Source: Candidatus Poribacteria bacterium
Lineage (GTDB): Bacteria; Poribacteria; WGA-4E; PCPOR2b
Length of the DNA: 64,000 nt
Assembly: GCA_022822005.1 (NCBI GenBank)
Contig: JAJECO010000003.1
Coordinates: 62,001 to 126,000, forward strand
Direction of reading: 5' to 3'
Positions 43,148-52,699 of the stretch are shown in pieces; the first letter of the stretch is position 1, and each line of letters begins with the position of its first letter. The notes below the pieces were generated by a model. That model made no database searches, was not told the DNA's origin, and saw nothing but the letters and a program-made list of their open reading frames with translations. Position numbers and translations under genes: made by a program.

Positions 43148-46100
43148 TCACGCGTCGTGTTTGAGCGCGGGCAGAAGCGGTCTTCGCAGGGCAAAGTAGA
43201 CAGCGATTGCGCTGGCAGCCACACCGACCAGAAATACCGAAACCAGCGTCATCGCAAGTGAGACCCATGGCACCTGTGCGCCGGGGGTCATCAGGTGTGG
43301 TCCCACTGCGATGAGCGCAGAAATAGTGCCAATCAGGATCCCAATCAGCAAGAGAAATCCGTTTTCGGACAAGAGCATGAACGACAGGGTAGCCCTCCGA
43401 AAACCGAAGGCGCGCAGCGTTGCTAATTCTCCGCTCCGCTCGATGACATTTCTCAGCAGAACAATCCCCAGACCGAGTGTGCCAAGCAGCAACCCAAGCC
43501 CACCGAGGGTTTGAAAGGTTGAGAGATAGGTATTTTCCACGGCTCGATAGCTGGCTAACTTTTCGGTTGTTGATGTCACATCCAAGCCGTAATCGTCCAA
43601 CGTCCTTTCCAGCGTGTGCCCGATCTGTTCTGCCTTTTCGTAGAATCCCTCTGGATCAGGAGTTAGGGGGGTCTGGATTAAAAAATAGCCATATCCGCTC
43701 TGGCTTGGGAAGTGTTTCTTAAAATTGGCTTCGGAGATCAGTAACTCACTTTGAAAAAGGCTGCGCTGTAGAACCCCGACCAAGCGAAGCTTTAATGACG
43801 CTCCCGATTCGTTCTGGACGCCCAGTTCATCGCCAAGTCCGAGGTGCAAAATCCATTGCGCTGAGTTGTAATCCGCAATGGCTGGAATAACGCCCGGCTC
43901 CAACTCGTCTTCCAGCAGTTCCCACGGATTCTCCCTCGCCACAGCGGTTCCCTGAAATTGAAACCCGCCCCGCTCAATAAAATTCGCTGACACACCCAAA
44001 ATGCGAGGCTTTTGGGGGCGATAGAGATTGAGACAACTTGCATCTTCCCCCGGTAGGACGCGGAACGCGAAGGTTTGAACCTGAGATGTAGAATCAGAGT
44101 CAGACTCGGAAAATCCTAACTCAAATCGCCCTTCCTGAGAATTGAGATCGTGATGGAGCGGGATGTCGGACTCAGCAACCAGAGCAAACCCACCTGTCCC
44201 AGAGGTTTTCTGTGGAACCGTCTCCCCTTTTTCTTCGATATGACGGTTCGCACCCACCGCGACGATGACGAAGCAGGCGCAGCCAACCAGCGCGGCACAG
44301 AGCATACTGCGCCCCGGTTGGCGTCCACTATTTTGGACACCCATCTGCACAGTTGTAGCAACCCTCGGCGAACCCGCTACGCTTCCACCTGACCGCAGCC
44401 AGATCGAGAAGCAGGCCAGCCCCGCAATCAGTAACAACACCCCACTCCCGAAAAATAGTCCAGTCGAAGCGGTAGCACTGGAGACGAGGGCAAATGTCGT
44501 TAACCCCAGGGCAACCCCTAAGCTGGCAAAAGCAAGAATTCGGCTCCGAGTGATCGAACCCGAACTTCGATTGGAGAGTCCATCAGCAGTTGATCCGCCG
44601 GCAATTAGTGTAGGGATAGGCATCCTACCGAGTTGCCGAACGGTCCATCCGATTGACAATAGGATGACGACAAGTGCAATCAAATACCCCAGGACCACGC
44701 TTAACGGGTGAACATGTAAAGTTAGGAAAGGGGTGCCCACCGCTGCTAACCACCAAGTCCGCAATCCTGCCATCAGCAACCAAGCGTAAATGACGCCACC
44801 GCCCAGTCCGATTAACCCGCCAATCCCGGCGATTAACCCGCCCTCCTTCATGAAACGTCGGCGCACACTCGAAATGGAATACCCAGCAGCGAGCAGAACG
44901 CCAATCTCACTCGCTCGTTGTTCGACGCCAAGTCTAAAGAGTAAACTCACCAGAAGCGCAGCGGACGCAATGAGAAACAGACTGAATCCGATAAAGAGGG
45001 TACTAAAATCTGTTGATCCGGCAGCGGCTGCTAAACCGTCCGCTTTAACGGGTTGGAATACCAAACCAACTTGCTCTGGCCGGACTTTGTCCAGCAGTCG
45101 TCTCTCAAAGTTAGTGCGGATTGTCTCCAGATCGACACCAAGAATTGTCCGAATCTGAACCGCGGTTAAATCTCCGAACCGGCTATGCCACAACCGTTGT
45201 GCGGTTGCTCCCGATACAAACGCTTTGGGGGTCGCGCGGAAAAGGTCCCAGTAGACCTCATCTTTTGGACGGATACGGCTAAGATCTACCGGAAAGGGCG
45301 CATTCCACTCGGACATGTCAGCCGCTTCATGGATCCCCGGAAAATCTGGCGTCAGTCCTCTATCGGCTGCCAACCCCTCTATTGCAACAACTCCCTTCAA
45401 TCGGAATTGTGCATCTCGTGTTAACAACTTTTCCCTTGGCCCCGCGATGTAATAACTGATATCAATCTGATCTCCAACCTCCGCGCCCAAATCTGTGGCA
45501 GCCCATTCGTTCAGGAGGATTTCGTCATCGGCGAGCGGCGGTGCAGATGAGCCGTCGGTCAACTCAAGGGAAAACGCGCGCTGGGTGTCTAATCCCGTAA
45601 TCGTTGAATACGGAATCGCCCGTCCATTGGCTGTGATGGTATTGGCTAAGTAGGTCAGGACCGGTAGAAACAGCGTCCGGCGTTCAATCGCAACCGCCCT
45701 GGCGACTTCAATGATAGCTGGCTTGAGTAGAAACTGGGTACTTTCAAGGGAGAGGTATCCCACTCCCCTGATCAATTCTGAAGGGACATGGCGGAGTACC
45801 AAGCCGAGGTCTTCTAACTTCAAAGCCTGATGCAACCTATTTTGTAGAGCGGGAAGCGCATCAGTTGCAACGGGATCGGAGGCGTTGGAAGATGCAGCGG
45901 AAACGAAAATTGCGTTGACCTTGGTCTCATTTCCAAGCGCTTTCTGCAGAACTGTTAAAGGGATGTAAGCATTCAACGGTCGGCTCTGGTTGGGGCGCAG
46001 TCCAAAGCTGCCAATACCGTGGTCTGGAAGGATTTTTGTAACGATGAGCCGGAGGGTTTGAAGGACCTCCGATGAATCTCGGTGACCGAGCAAAAATTCG

Positions 46101-46609
46101 CGATGGATCTCGCTGTGTTTTTCAAAGGAGAACAGGACCTGATCGCCAACTTTTATATCCAATTCCTCCTGGAGGGATTGGTTGATATGAACTGGTGGAA
46201 AGAGCTGTCCCGATTGTTTATCCAGAATAGGAACGGATTGGCTGGAAGCCCCGTCCCACATGCCTGCGAATCGCGCATCGACTCCCTGGATCTGGACACG
46301 GGAGGCGCGTGCCTTGGTCTTGGGGTTGACCGCGGTGCCGTTTAGAAGAATAGCCAGTACGGTTTCCGGACGGAATTGTGTTTCCCCCTCCAATCTGCGG
46401 GACAGATCGGCCCCTAACTCTTCGCGAAAAAACCGCTCTGATACGAGCGCGTAGTCGATCCGCCCCAATCGGTCTAAGGTGAGATGGCGCAGGCTGCCCC
46501 GGACAGAGTCACCGACAAGTAACGCGCCTGTGAGTGCCGCCGTCGCAACCGCAGCACCGAGCGACACAGCAAGCTGGATTCGCCAAAAATAGCTTAGACT
46601 TCGGCGCAT
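43148..46609 (-). CDS. Giant FtsX-type ABC transporter permease
   Basis: 1153 residues. An N-terminal helix (SLGAAVATAALTGALLVGDS) is followed by a large MacB-like extracytoplasmic region. A first FtsX cluster lies around 545-680 (LFIGFSLFLIASAALLVSLL, GGLIAGIGGLIGLGGGVIYA). A second extracytoplasmic domain follows, with a final cluster near 1040-1140. This duplicated FtsX layout resembles permeases linked to LolD-type ATPases for lipoprotein or large-substrate handling; the substrate is unknown. GGAGG precedes the ATG and the start overlaps the ATPase gene by 16 nt. Confidence 0.85.
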   Translation of the reverse strand: MRRSLSYFWRIQLAVSLGAAVATAALTGALLVGDSVRGSLRHLTLDRLGRIDYALVSERFFREELGADLSRRLEGETQFRPETVLAILLNGTAVNPKTKARASRVQIQGVDARFAGMWDGASSQSVPILDKQSGQLFPPVHINQSLQEELDIKVGDQVLFSFEKHSEIHREFLLGHRDSSEVLQTLRLIVTKILPDHGIGSFGLRPNQSRPLNAYIPLTVLQKALGNETKVNAIFVSAASSNASDPVATDALPALQNRLHQALKLEDLGLVLRHVPSELIRGVGYLSLESTQFLLKPAIIEVARAVAIERRTLFLPVLTYLANTITANGRAIPYSTITGLDTQRAFSLELTDGSSAPPLADDEILLNEWAATDLGAEVGDQIDISYYIAGPREKLLTRDAQFRLKGVVAIEGLAADRGLTPDFPGIHEAADMSEWNAPFPVDLSRIRPKDEVYWDLFRATPKAFVSGATAQRLWHSRFGDLTAVQIRTILGVDLETIRTNFERRLLDKVRPEQVGLVFQPVKADGLAAAAGSTDFSTLFIGFSLFLIASAALLVSLLFRLGVEQRASEIGVLLAAGYSISSVRRRFMKEGGLIAGIGGLIGLGGGVIYAWLLMAGLRTWWLAAVGTPFLTLHVHPLSVVLGYLIALVVILLSIGWTVRQLGRMPIPTLIAGGSTADGLSNRSSGSITRSRILAFASLGVALGLTTFALVSSATASTGLFFGSGVLLLIAGLACFSIWLRSGGSVAGSPRVATTVQMGVQNSGRQPGRSMLCAALVGCACFVIVAVGANRHIEEKGETVPQKTSGTGGFALVAESDIPLHHDLNSQEGRFELGFSESDSDSTSQVQTFAFRVLPGEDASCLNLYRPQKPRILGVSANFIERGGFQFQGTAVARENPWELLEDELEPGVIPAIADYNSAQWILHLGLGDELGVQNESGASLKLRLVGVLQRSLFQSELLISEANFKKHFPSQSGYGYFLIQTPLTPDPEGFYEKAEQIGHTLERTLDDYGLDVTSTTEKLASYRAVENTYLSTFQTLGGLGLLLGTLGLGIVLLRNVIERSGELATLRAFGFRRATLSFMLLSENGFLLLIGILIGTISALIAVGPHLMTPGAQVPWVSLAMTLVSVFLVGVAASAIAVYFALRRPLLPALKHDA

Positions 46610-47268
46610 CTGCCCGCCTCCAATTCAAAACGCCGTTCAAAGCGAGATGCGAGTTCAAGGCTGTGAGTGACGACGATCAGAATGTTCTGTTCGGCTTGGT
46701 GTAGCTCAAATAGCAAAGACGACACCCCATCTGCGATAGCGCGATCGAGGTTGCCCGTGGGCTCGTCACAGAGAATGAGGCTGGGTGAGTTGATGAGGGC
46801 ACGCGCCACGGCGACCCGCTGCCGTTCGCCGCCGGATAGCTCGCCGGGTCGATGGCTCAAACGGTGTGCCAGCCCAACCCGGTCAAGGAGCCCTTGTGCA
46901 CGATTTTCGGCATCTCCGTCGTGGTTTTTGAACGCCAAGGCAGGAATCAGCACGTTTTCCCATACCGAATACTGTGGCAACAGATGGTGGTCTTGAAAGA
47001 CAAAGCCGATACCCTGATTCCGAAATCTGGCAAGTTGCGGCTCTGCCAGTCCAAACGGATCCTCGCCGTTAATTTCAATCTGTCCCGACGAGGGTCGATC
47101 CAATGTGCCGATCAGGTGCAGCAAGGTACTTTTCCCAGAACCAGAGGGACCGGTGATAGCGAGGGATTCGCCTTGCGCCATTTCAAACGAAACGCCACGC
47201 AGCACTTCAACCGGTTGTGTTTCAGTGCCAAAGTTTTTATAGATGTCGGATACTTTGAGAGAGTTCAT
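46594..47268 (-). CDS. ABC transporter ATP-binding protein (LolD/MacB-like)
   Basis: 224 residues. Walker A is GPSGSGKST, signature [15 protein letters not shown], Walker [35 protein letters not shown] and the [15 protein letters not shown] opening are LolD/MacB-like. Energises the overlapping FtsX permease. The call of LolD-like follows sequence; lipoprotein release is not established. Preceded 42 bp upstream by the thioesterase gene. Confidence 0.9.
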   Translation of the reverse strand: MNSLKVSDIYKNFGTETQPVEVLRGVSFEMAQGESLAITGPSGSGKSTLLHLIGTLDRPSSGQIEINGEDPFGLAEPQLARFRNQGIGFVFQDHHLLPQYSVWENVLIPALAFKNHDGDAENRAQGLLDRVGLAHRLSHRPGELSGGERQRVAVARALINSPSLILCDEPTGNLDRAIADGVSSLLFELHQAEQNILIVVTHSLELASRFERRFELEAGRCAEV

Positions 47269-47310
47269 TGGTACATTAGTTCACAAGTTCATTAATGGAC
47301 TACATACGTT

Positions 47311-47736
47311 TTATGTTGCGCAGCCCGCTGCTTCGATCTGATCTGCTATAAAATCTGGTATGGGTATGGCTCTCAGCTTTTCGCCGGGGTTGCAGATGCA
47401 GCACACCGCCGTCAGTTGACCATGAGCGATTTCTACATCGTCCTTCATAAAAACAAAGTGATACGTGAGGGATTTGGTCCCTTTTCTGCCAATCGTCAGG
47501 CGGATTTCCAATTCATCTTCAAATTTGACCGGCTTGAGATATTCACATGAGGCTGATAGTCGGGGCCAACCGATTTTGTTTCCACCCCATTCTGTGTCAA
47601 CGCTTGTTCCCAATGAACGGAGGAATTCGTGCTCGGTGGATTCCATAAACAGGAAGAACCGCGCAAAGTGGACGATGCCCGCCATGTCGGTGTCGGAGAA
47701 TTCTATTCGGCGCTTGGTGCGGTATTCGTGTGGCAT
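47311..47736 (-). CDS. YbgC-like acyl-CoA thioesterase (hot-dog fold)
   Basis: 141 residues from the ATG at 47736. The hot-dog core begins FSDTDMAGIVHFARFFLFME, with the catalytic aspartate in the D-T-D-x-x-G-x-V-x-(H/Y) motif. Hydrolyses short acyl-CoA or 4-hydroxybenzoyl-CoA-like thioesters; a link to the Tol-Pal region is not seen here. An upstream extension adds unrelated residues and is not used. Adjacent to the AT-rich R-M locus on its right. Confidence 0.85.
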   Translation of the reverse strand: MPHEYRTKRRIEFSDTDMAGIVHFARFFLFMESTEHEFLRSLGTSVDTEWGGNKIGWPRLSASCEYLKPVKFEDELEIRLTIGRKGTKSLTYHFVFMKDDVEIAHGQLTAVCCICNPGEKLRAIPIPDFIADQIEAAGCAT

Positions 47737-47822
47737 GGTGTTGTAAGATGTGAGACTTAAAAGGTGGCACTTCACTGATTTGTTATGACAACAATCAAAT
47801 CCTCAACCCTATCAGAAAGATG

Positions 47823-47837
47823 TTTAGAATATCTAAA
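47823..47837. promoter_or_regulatory. Inverted repeat operator candidate upstream of the methyltransferase
   Basis: TTTAGA-ATA-TCTAAA, a 6-3-6 inverted repeat, ending five bases before the -35 hexamer of the methyltransferase promoter. A controller-protein binding site is a natural guess, but no matching copy is seen upstream of the controller gene. Confidence 0.45.
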
Positions 47838-47842
47838 ATAAC

Positions 47843-47871
47843 TTGACTGTTGAAAGCAAGTTTTGTATACT
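47843..47871 (+). promoter_or_regulatory. Sigma-70-type promoter of the DNA methyltransferase
   Basis: TTGACT (47843-47848), 17-bp spacer, TATACT (47866-47871). Near-consensus at both hexamers and ideal spacing, about 29 bp before the ATG at 47900. Confidence 0.8.
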
Positions 47872-47899
47872 ATAAGTAACAAAACAAGTGGAGAGTTAT

Positions 47900-48766
47900 A
47901 TGATTCTCAATCAGATTCGTGACATCTTAGGACAACCTTTTTATTATACGGACAACTGTCTTATCTACAATATGGACTGTTTGCAGGCATTGAAAAGACT
48001 GCCGGCAGAGATCGTATGGTTGACAGTGACCAGTCCACCCTATAATATCGGTAAATCGTATGAAAACCCAATGATACTAGACAAATACCTAGATTGGTGT
48101 GAGGCATGGGTTGCGGAGATTTACCGAATCACACGCCCTAACGGGGCTTTCTGGCTTAATCTCGGATACTTTTCAATACCAGGGCGCGCGAAGGCAATAC
48201 CTATTCCTTATTTATTGTGGGACAGGATACCTTTTCATTTGATTCAAGAAATCATCTGGAACTACGGTGCCGGGGTTGCTGGAAAAAAATTCTTCTCGCC
48301 GAGAAATGAGAAATTCCTGTGGTATGTAAAAAATCCAGATGATTATACTTTCAATCTTGATGCAATTCGAGATCCAAATGTCAAATATCCTAATCAGAAG
48401 AAAAATGGAAAACTAAAAGTAAATCCAAATGGAAAAAATCCTACAGACGTCTGGCAATTCTCGAAGGTAACATCTGGTAAGAACCGAGCTTCTAAAGAAC
48501 GGACATCTCATCCGGCTCAATTCCCTATGGCTGTCATAGAACGTATCATCAAAGCCTCATCTAATTCAAGAGAAATAGTTTTAGATCCCTTTATCGGATC
48601 TGGGACCACTGCTGAAGTTGCTCTCAGATTAGGTCGTGCCACAGTTGGTTTTGAAATCAGAGAGGATTATTGTCGTATCGTTGCAGACCGGCTTGATAAC
48701 TTCTTACAGCACCAAACAGACCAAGAAGCACAGTTAGAATTGTTTGGGACAAGTAAAGCGGTTTAG
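47900..48766 (+). CDS. DNA methyltransferase (beta class), R-M modification enzyme
   Basis: 288 residues. Motif IV is TSPPYN (44-49), characteristic of N4-cytosine/N6-adenine enzymes; motif I DPFIGSGTT is at 229-237, late in the protein, so the order is beta-class. The TSPPY form favours N4-cytosine, which suits ScaI-type modification of AGTACT. GGAGAG precedes the ATG; a GTG four codons earlier is possible. Visibly AT-rich compared with flanking genes. Convergent with the restriction endonuclease gene, the two overlapping by 4 nt at the stops. Confidence 0.85.
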   Translation: MILNQIRDILGQPFYYTDNCLIYNMDCLQALKRLPAEIVWLTVTSPPYNIGKSYENPMILDKYLDWCEAWVAEIYRITRPNGAFWLNLGYFSIPGRAKAIPIPYLLWDRIPFHLIQEIIWNYGAGVAGKKFFSPRNEKFLWYVKNPDDYTFNLDAIRDPNVKYPNQKKNGKLKVNPNGKNPTDVWQFSKVTSGKNRASKERTSHPAQFPMAVIERIIKASSNSREIVLDPFIGSGTTAEVALRLGRATVGFEIREDYCRIVADRLDNFLQHQTDQEAQLELFGTSKAV

Positions 48767-49521
48767 TCTAATGTTATTTCAAGACTTTTAGCCTCTTCTC
48801 TGAACCTTTGAATAAGCTGGTTGTTTCCTCCATAAGCCAATAGATCACGAATGGTTTTGATTCCTTCGGAGGCAAATATCTCGATTCGCTTCCCACCCAC
48901 TCCGCTTAACAAACCGATAGGCCCATTCAGTCTATAATCTCCTCGAATTTCCACCAACTTGTATTTGTAAACTTCGTCTCTTAAGGTAGCAGCTTGGCCG
49001 GTTGCCGCCCTTTGAGGCTGCCAATCTTCGTAGTCTATCCAGCCAAACCGCAGCAGGGTCAATGCTGTTTGATAGAAATTGACTGTGATATAGTAACCTG
49101 ATTTTTCAACCTTTGATGTTGATGAATCACGTTTTATTCTTTGTGCATAACTGCGGTTGCCGTATATTTTTGTGCTCAGTTGGCCGGAGGATTTCATTTC
49201 TGTTGAGAAAAATGGATTCGCTAAACAGACTAGATCTTTCTCATCGCCGCTTCGTCCACCACGCCACTGGTCCGGATAGCGGATTCCTAGTTCTCTGGCA
49301 TATAGCTTTTCAAAAAAATATCCAACCACCATCGCAGGTGTATCCATCTCATCAAGACGTATTGCAGACTTTCCGGTGCCGATTCTTGTCTGCCATAAAA
49401 TCTGCCACGTTTGAAGAGCTATATCCCTTAACTCATCCAAATTTAACGGGTATTGTTCGATTAATTCCAGAGTTTTTGGTTTCCAGTTGACCATATCAAG
49501 GTTGTCATAAGGCGACAGCAT
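48763..49521 (-). CDS. Type II restriction endonuclease, ScaI-like
   Basis: 252 residues. Candidate PD-(D/E)xK site: D96 (GDEKDLVCL) and E108-M-K110 (STEMKSSGQ). STEMKSSGQLSTKIYGNRS is what I recall of the ScaI family (AGTACT). The C-terminus (GVGGKRIEIFASEGIKTIRD) has a helix-hairpin-helix look. Family assignment is from memory. The ATG follows directly on the controller gene stop with AAAGGGA upstream, so the two are translationally linked. Confidence 0.75.
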   Translation of the reverse strand: MLSPYDNLDMVNWKPKTLELIEQYPLNLDELRDIALQTWQILWQTRIGTGKSAIRLDEMDTPAMVVGYFFEKLYARELGIRYPDQWRGGRSGDEKDLVCLANPFFSTEMKSSGQLSTKIYGNRSYAQRIKRDSSTSKVEKSGYYITVNFYQTALTLLRFGWIDYEDWQPQRAATGQAATLRDEVYKYKLVEIRGDYRLNGPIGLLSGVGGKRIEIFASEGIKTIRDLLAYGGNNQLIQRFREEAKSLEITLD

Positions 49522-49746
49522 TCAGTCAATCCCTTTCATAAGTTTACTCACAGATACATTTAACGCATTTGCAAGCCGCATAATATTGACCAAGGAGACA
49601 TTCCTTTCTCCACGCTCAATACCGCTAATATAGGTACGATGCATTTCAGCTAGTTCAGCCAACTTTTCTTGAGAAATCCCCGCTTGATTTCGTAATGACT
49701 GAACCCTGTCACCAAATTTTTTGAGAAGGATATAGTTGGTTGCCAT
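49522..49746 (-). CDS. XRE-family controller-type HTH protein of the R-M system
   Basis: 74 residues, essentially a single helix-turn-helix: AGISQEKLAELAEMHRTYIS and GIERGERNVSLVNIMRLANAL. Controller (C) proteins of type II systems have this size and lie upstream of the endonuclease gene, delaying its expression until methylation is established. No ribosome site precedes the ATG, consistent with leaderless C-gene transcripts known in several systems. AT-rich like the other two genes. Confidence 0.8.
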   Translation of the reverse strand: MATNYILLKKFGDRVQSLRNQAGISQEKLAELAEMHRTYISGIERGERNVSLVNIMRLANALNVSVSKLMKGID

Positions 49747-49801
49747 GATGGTTTTTGCCTGGCTGTTTAAGATGGTTAAGTTTTTTGAACTTCTCGCTGG
49801 C

Positions 49802-50707
49802 TCATTTTTTGAACTCTATATTCAATTCCCTTGCTGCTTTCTGCGCCATCTTTGACCCCGGCTGCAGTGCGAGGACCTTCTCATAATCAGCGTGGGCATC
49901 GTCGTAGCGACCGAGCCGTTGATATGCGGACGCTCTACGGAAGTAGATGGGACCCAAAGTTGGGTGCCCCTCTCCCCAGCCCTGAATCTCATCGGTTGAA
50001 AGCTGAACGACCTTCTGATAGTCAGAATCGGCTGCGTCCGATTGATTTAATCGGAGATAGATCTCACCCCGTCGGAGATATGCCTCCGCAAAAGCGGGTT
50101 CAATCTCGATTGATTTGCTGAGATCTGCAAGCGCAAGTTGGTCTTCCACCAGCTGCGTGTAGGCAAGCCCGCGATAATAGTAGGCGGCAGCACCGGGTTT
50201 GTGCTCAATGACCGCTCCGTAGTCCTCAAGTGCGCGTTGCGTGTCTCCCATCTCCAGATAGGTTTCTGCCCGCTTCCATGTTACAAATCCCGCCCATCGT
50301 TTTTCTAACGATGCGGTGTAATCTGCGAGCGCACGCTGATAATCGCCCAAAGCACGATGGGCATCCCCGCGACTGTAGTAGGCATCAGCTGCGTATCGAT
50401 TCAGGCTCAGTGTCTGCGTATAATCGTCGATCGCTTTTCGGTATTCACCCAGACGATAGTGCGCAAGTCCACGTTTAACGAAGGCTTCTGCATATTCTGG
50501 ACTGATCTCAATCGCACGGGTAAAGGCGGACACCGCGCTACGGTTATCACGGTCTGTTTGGGCTCCGAGGAGTTCTGTCCCTTTGACGACGAACTCGCGC
50601 GCTTGGGGATCTTCCCCTTTCAGGCTATCCCAACTCACGAATCGGGAGGCGATGAGGACACAGGCAATAAGCACCGGCACCATGACGTAAACCAATAAAC
50701 GCGACAT
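49802..50707 (-). CDS. TPR-repeat protein, membrane anchored
   Basis: 301 residues from 50707 (AAAGGAT upstream). One N-terminal membrane helix (LLVYVMVPVLIACVLIASRF), then about six tetratricopeptide repeats from residue 40 to 290 (AEAFVKRGLAHYRLGEYRKA, ADAYYSRGDAHRALGDYQRA and others). TPR domains mediate protein-protein contacts; the partner is not known. Downstream of the phosphoesterase gene, 31 bp apart on the same strand. An upstream extension is unsupported. Confidence 0.82.
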   Translation of the reverse strand: MSRLLVYVMVPVLIACVLIASRFVSWDSLKGEDPQAREFVVKGTELLGAQTDRDNRSAVSAFTRAIEISPEYAEAFVKRGLAHYRLGEYRKAIDDYTQTLSLNRYAADAYYSRGDAHRALGDYQRALADYTASLEKRWAGFVTWKRAETYLEMGDTQRALEDYGAVIEHKPGAAAYYYRGLAYTQLVEDQLALADLSKSIEIEPAFAEAYLRRGEIYLRLNQSDAADSDYQKVVQLSTDEIQGWGEGHPTLGPIYFRRASAYQRLGRYDDAHADYEKVLALQPGSKMAQKAARELNIEFKK

Positions 50708-50738
50708 AGATAATCCTTTGCGAGACAGAACTGAATCT

Positions 50739-51719
50739 TTAGGGCTGCAGCGGATGAATCTCCACACCGTATCGCAGTTCAGTAACAGCGTTGTAGCGTT
50801 TGGAGAGGTCGATAGCGAGATAGGATCGTACCCCCGGCGACGCACCATAGCCGGTTGAGAAGATGATTTGGTGCGCTCCGAGTCGTGCCACGCCATCACG
50901 GATCTCCTCCTCAGGGAAAACACTTACCGGCGTGTGTCCAACAGCCAACACTCGGCCTCCGATTCTTTTGAGGAATTCAGCTGTGTGAGATGGGGTGTAT
51001 CCACTGCTCAGCGCGACGGTAGGACGCCCCCAGAGCAATTCGTCAAGCACCTTTTTGCTTGGACGAGCGAGGTCAGCGAGGTTTTTGGCAGAACGCGATG
51101 TCCCTGCATGGACACCGACGAATCCGTTTTTGCCGACAGCAATTGTTGGGAGACTGGTCAGGTAGTTGTAGTGTTCATCGGTCATCCGCTCAATGAAATT
51201 GAACTGCTTGAAATAGGCACCGTGGACAGTCTGATAAAGCTGAGCAATCATATCTCGGCGGTTATCCGGGTTCATACCAGCTTTTTTAAGCATGGCATAC
51301 GCATCAGCGGAGGCAAACTCGTGATTCCCTCTGATATAGATGAGGCGTTCTTCTCCCAACTGGTCCTGGAGTTGCATGATCCGATCAACAATTTTTAGGT
51401 CTCCGTAAGGCTCAAAGATCGGATCGCCCGGTTTATGATCGACTGCATCACCGAGGATCAACCCGTAGACATCTTCCCCTGCTTCAATCCGCTCCACCAG
51501 CTTTGTCTGTGTCAGCCATCGACTGAAATTGCTCCACTGTGCCTGAAAGTCCGTTGCAACATACAGGGTGCCTTTGTCAGGCAGGACAACCAACGCTCCA
51601 TCTCGCGTTACCTGATTCGGATAGTCGGCAAGCGATTTAGCTTCTTCCGCCCCCAAGGCACTAAGATAGAGACTGAAGCAGCTGAACAGAATAAAAAAAA
51701 GGGTTCTTAGCATTTTCAT
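50739..51719 (-). CDS. Calcineurin-like metallophosphoesterase, exported
   Basis: 326 residues, with a signal peptide (MLRTLFFILFSCFSLYLSALG) cleaved near residue 24. Metal-binding motifs: YVATDFQAQW, LGDAVDHK (D), IRGNHEFA (GNHE), GVHAGTSRS (His) and VLAVGHTPVS (GH). Probably a periplasmic phosphoesterase, of PPP or ApaH-like type. Substrate unknown. It starts 9 bp after the cupin gene, with no strong ribosome site, so translational coupling is likely. Confidence 0.82.
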   Translation of the reverse strand: MKMLRTLFFILFSCFSLYLSALGAEEAKSLADYPNQVTRDGALVVLPDKGTLYVATDFQAQWSNFSRWLTQTKLVERIEAGEDVYGLILGDAVDHKPGDPIFEPYGDLKIVDRIMQLQDQLGEERLIYIRGNHEFASADAYAMLKKAGMNPDNRRDMIAQLYQTVHGAYFKQFNFIERMTDEHYNYLTSLPTIAVGKNGFVGVHAGTSRSAKNLADLARPSKKVLDELLWGRPTVALSSGYTPSHTAEFLKRIGGRVLAVGHTPVSVFPEEEIRDGVARLGAHQIIFSTGYGASPGVRSYLAIDLSKRYNAVTELRYGVEIHPLQP

Positions 51720-51727
51720 CAATTTAG

Positions 51728-52546
51728 CTATCGCGTCGTCAAATCATCCCCGAAATTGGTGGCATCAGTCTTGCCGCGTTCAAGGCACACAGCAACCACA
51801 AGCATCTCAAGATCGTCCTGCGTGTGATTATAGATGCCGTGCGATCCTCCAAGTCGATTGGGTATTGCCGCACCCTCGTAAACCTCTTCCGTTTCGTCAT
51901 CGACGGTCATCCGACCGCTACCGTTCAGGATGATGTAGGCTTCCTCAATGCGGTCGTGTCGGTGATAGCCGACGGAGGTGCCGGGTGGCAGGACAGCATG
52001 ACCGACGAAGCCCCAATTGTTGCGAAAATCTTGATGCTGCCACAACATCCGAGCGGCGATCTCGCCTTTGCCCTCGTGTGACCGGCTATACGTCAGCAGA
52101 TCGCGATCCAACCGAGCGACAGGCAGACGATCAATCGACTCCAAGGGTGCATCGACACGGTCATCGCCGAAATCGGTCGAATCTGCGGGCACACCAACCG
52201 CTGTAACATTGAAATTGAACCATCGGGTTTCTTTGTCCGTGTGGTTATAGATGGCGTGGGACTCGCCTTGACGTAACGGAACGGCTGCGCCACCGACAAT
52301 CTCCGCAGTGCGACCGTTATGGGTAAATTGGGCTGCGTTGTCAACCGTGACGAAAACTTCCTCAGCGGTGTCGTGCCGATGGTGACCGATACCACCGCCG
52401 GGTAGAAGGATCGCACTATGGATAAACCGCCATGGGGTTCCAAAATCATCGCTTCCAAAAAGGCTCTTGAACAGGATCGAATTCGCCCCGGCATGGACGC
52501 TACTGATTTCTTCCATCTCCTCGCGTCGAGCATAAGCAATTTTCAT
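51728..52546 (-). CDS. Double-cupin protein
   Basis: 272 residues from 52546 (TAGGAGA upstream). Two cupin domains in tandem: GGGIGHHRHDTAEEVFVTVDN and later GTSVGYHRHDRIEEAYIILNG, each with the H-x-H-x-(3-4)-E metal ligands. RQGESHAIYNHTDKETRWF and RLGGSHGIYNHTQDDLEML complete the folds. Likely an isomerase, dioxygenase or binding protein for a small molecule; unknown. First gene of a three-gene minus-strand run toward the TPR protein. Confidence 0.82.
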   Translation of the reverse strand: MKIAYARREEMEEISSVHAGANSILFKSLFGSDDFGTPWRFIHSAILLPGGGIGHHRHDTAEEVFVTVDNAAQFTHNGRTAEIVGGAAVPLRQGESHAIYNHTDKETRWFNFNVTAVGVPADSTDFGDDRVDAPLESIDRLPVARLDRDLLTYSRSHEGKGEIAARMLWQHQDFRNNWGFVGHAVLPPGTSVGYHRHDRIEEAYIILNGSGRMTVDDETEEVYEGAAIPNRLGGSHGIYNHTQDDLEMLVVAVCLERGKTDATNFGDDLTTR

Positions 52547-52699
52547 TTTCAAGTCTCCTATCAGAAATTAGCAAATCAAGACTTCCGGTTTTCACGTTTC
52601 ACAGCTTGTCCCGATTTATCGGGACATCACGTTTCACTCTCAATCGTTGGAGGGAGAGCATATCATCAACTGCAAACTAGCACCATTGTTTGGTACATT

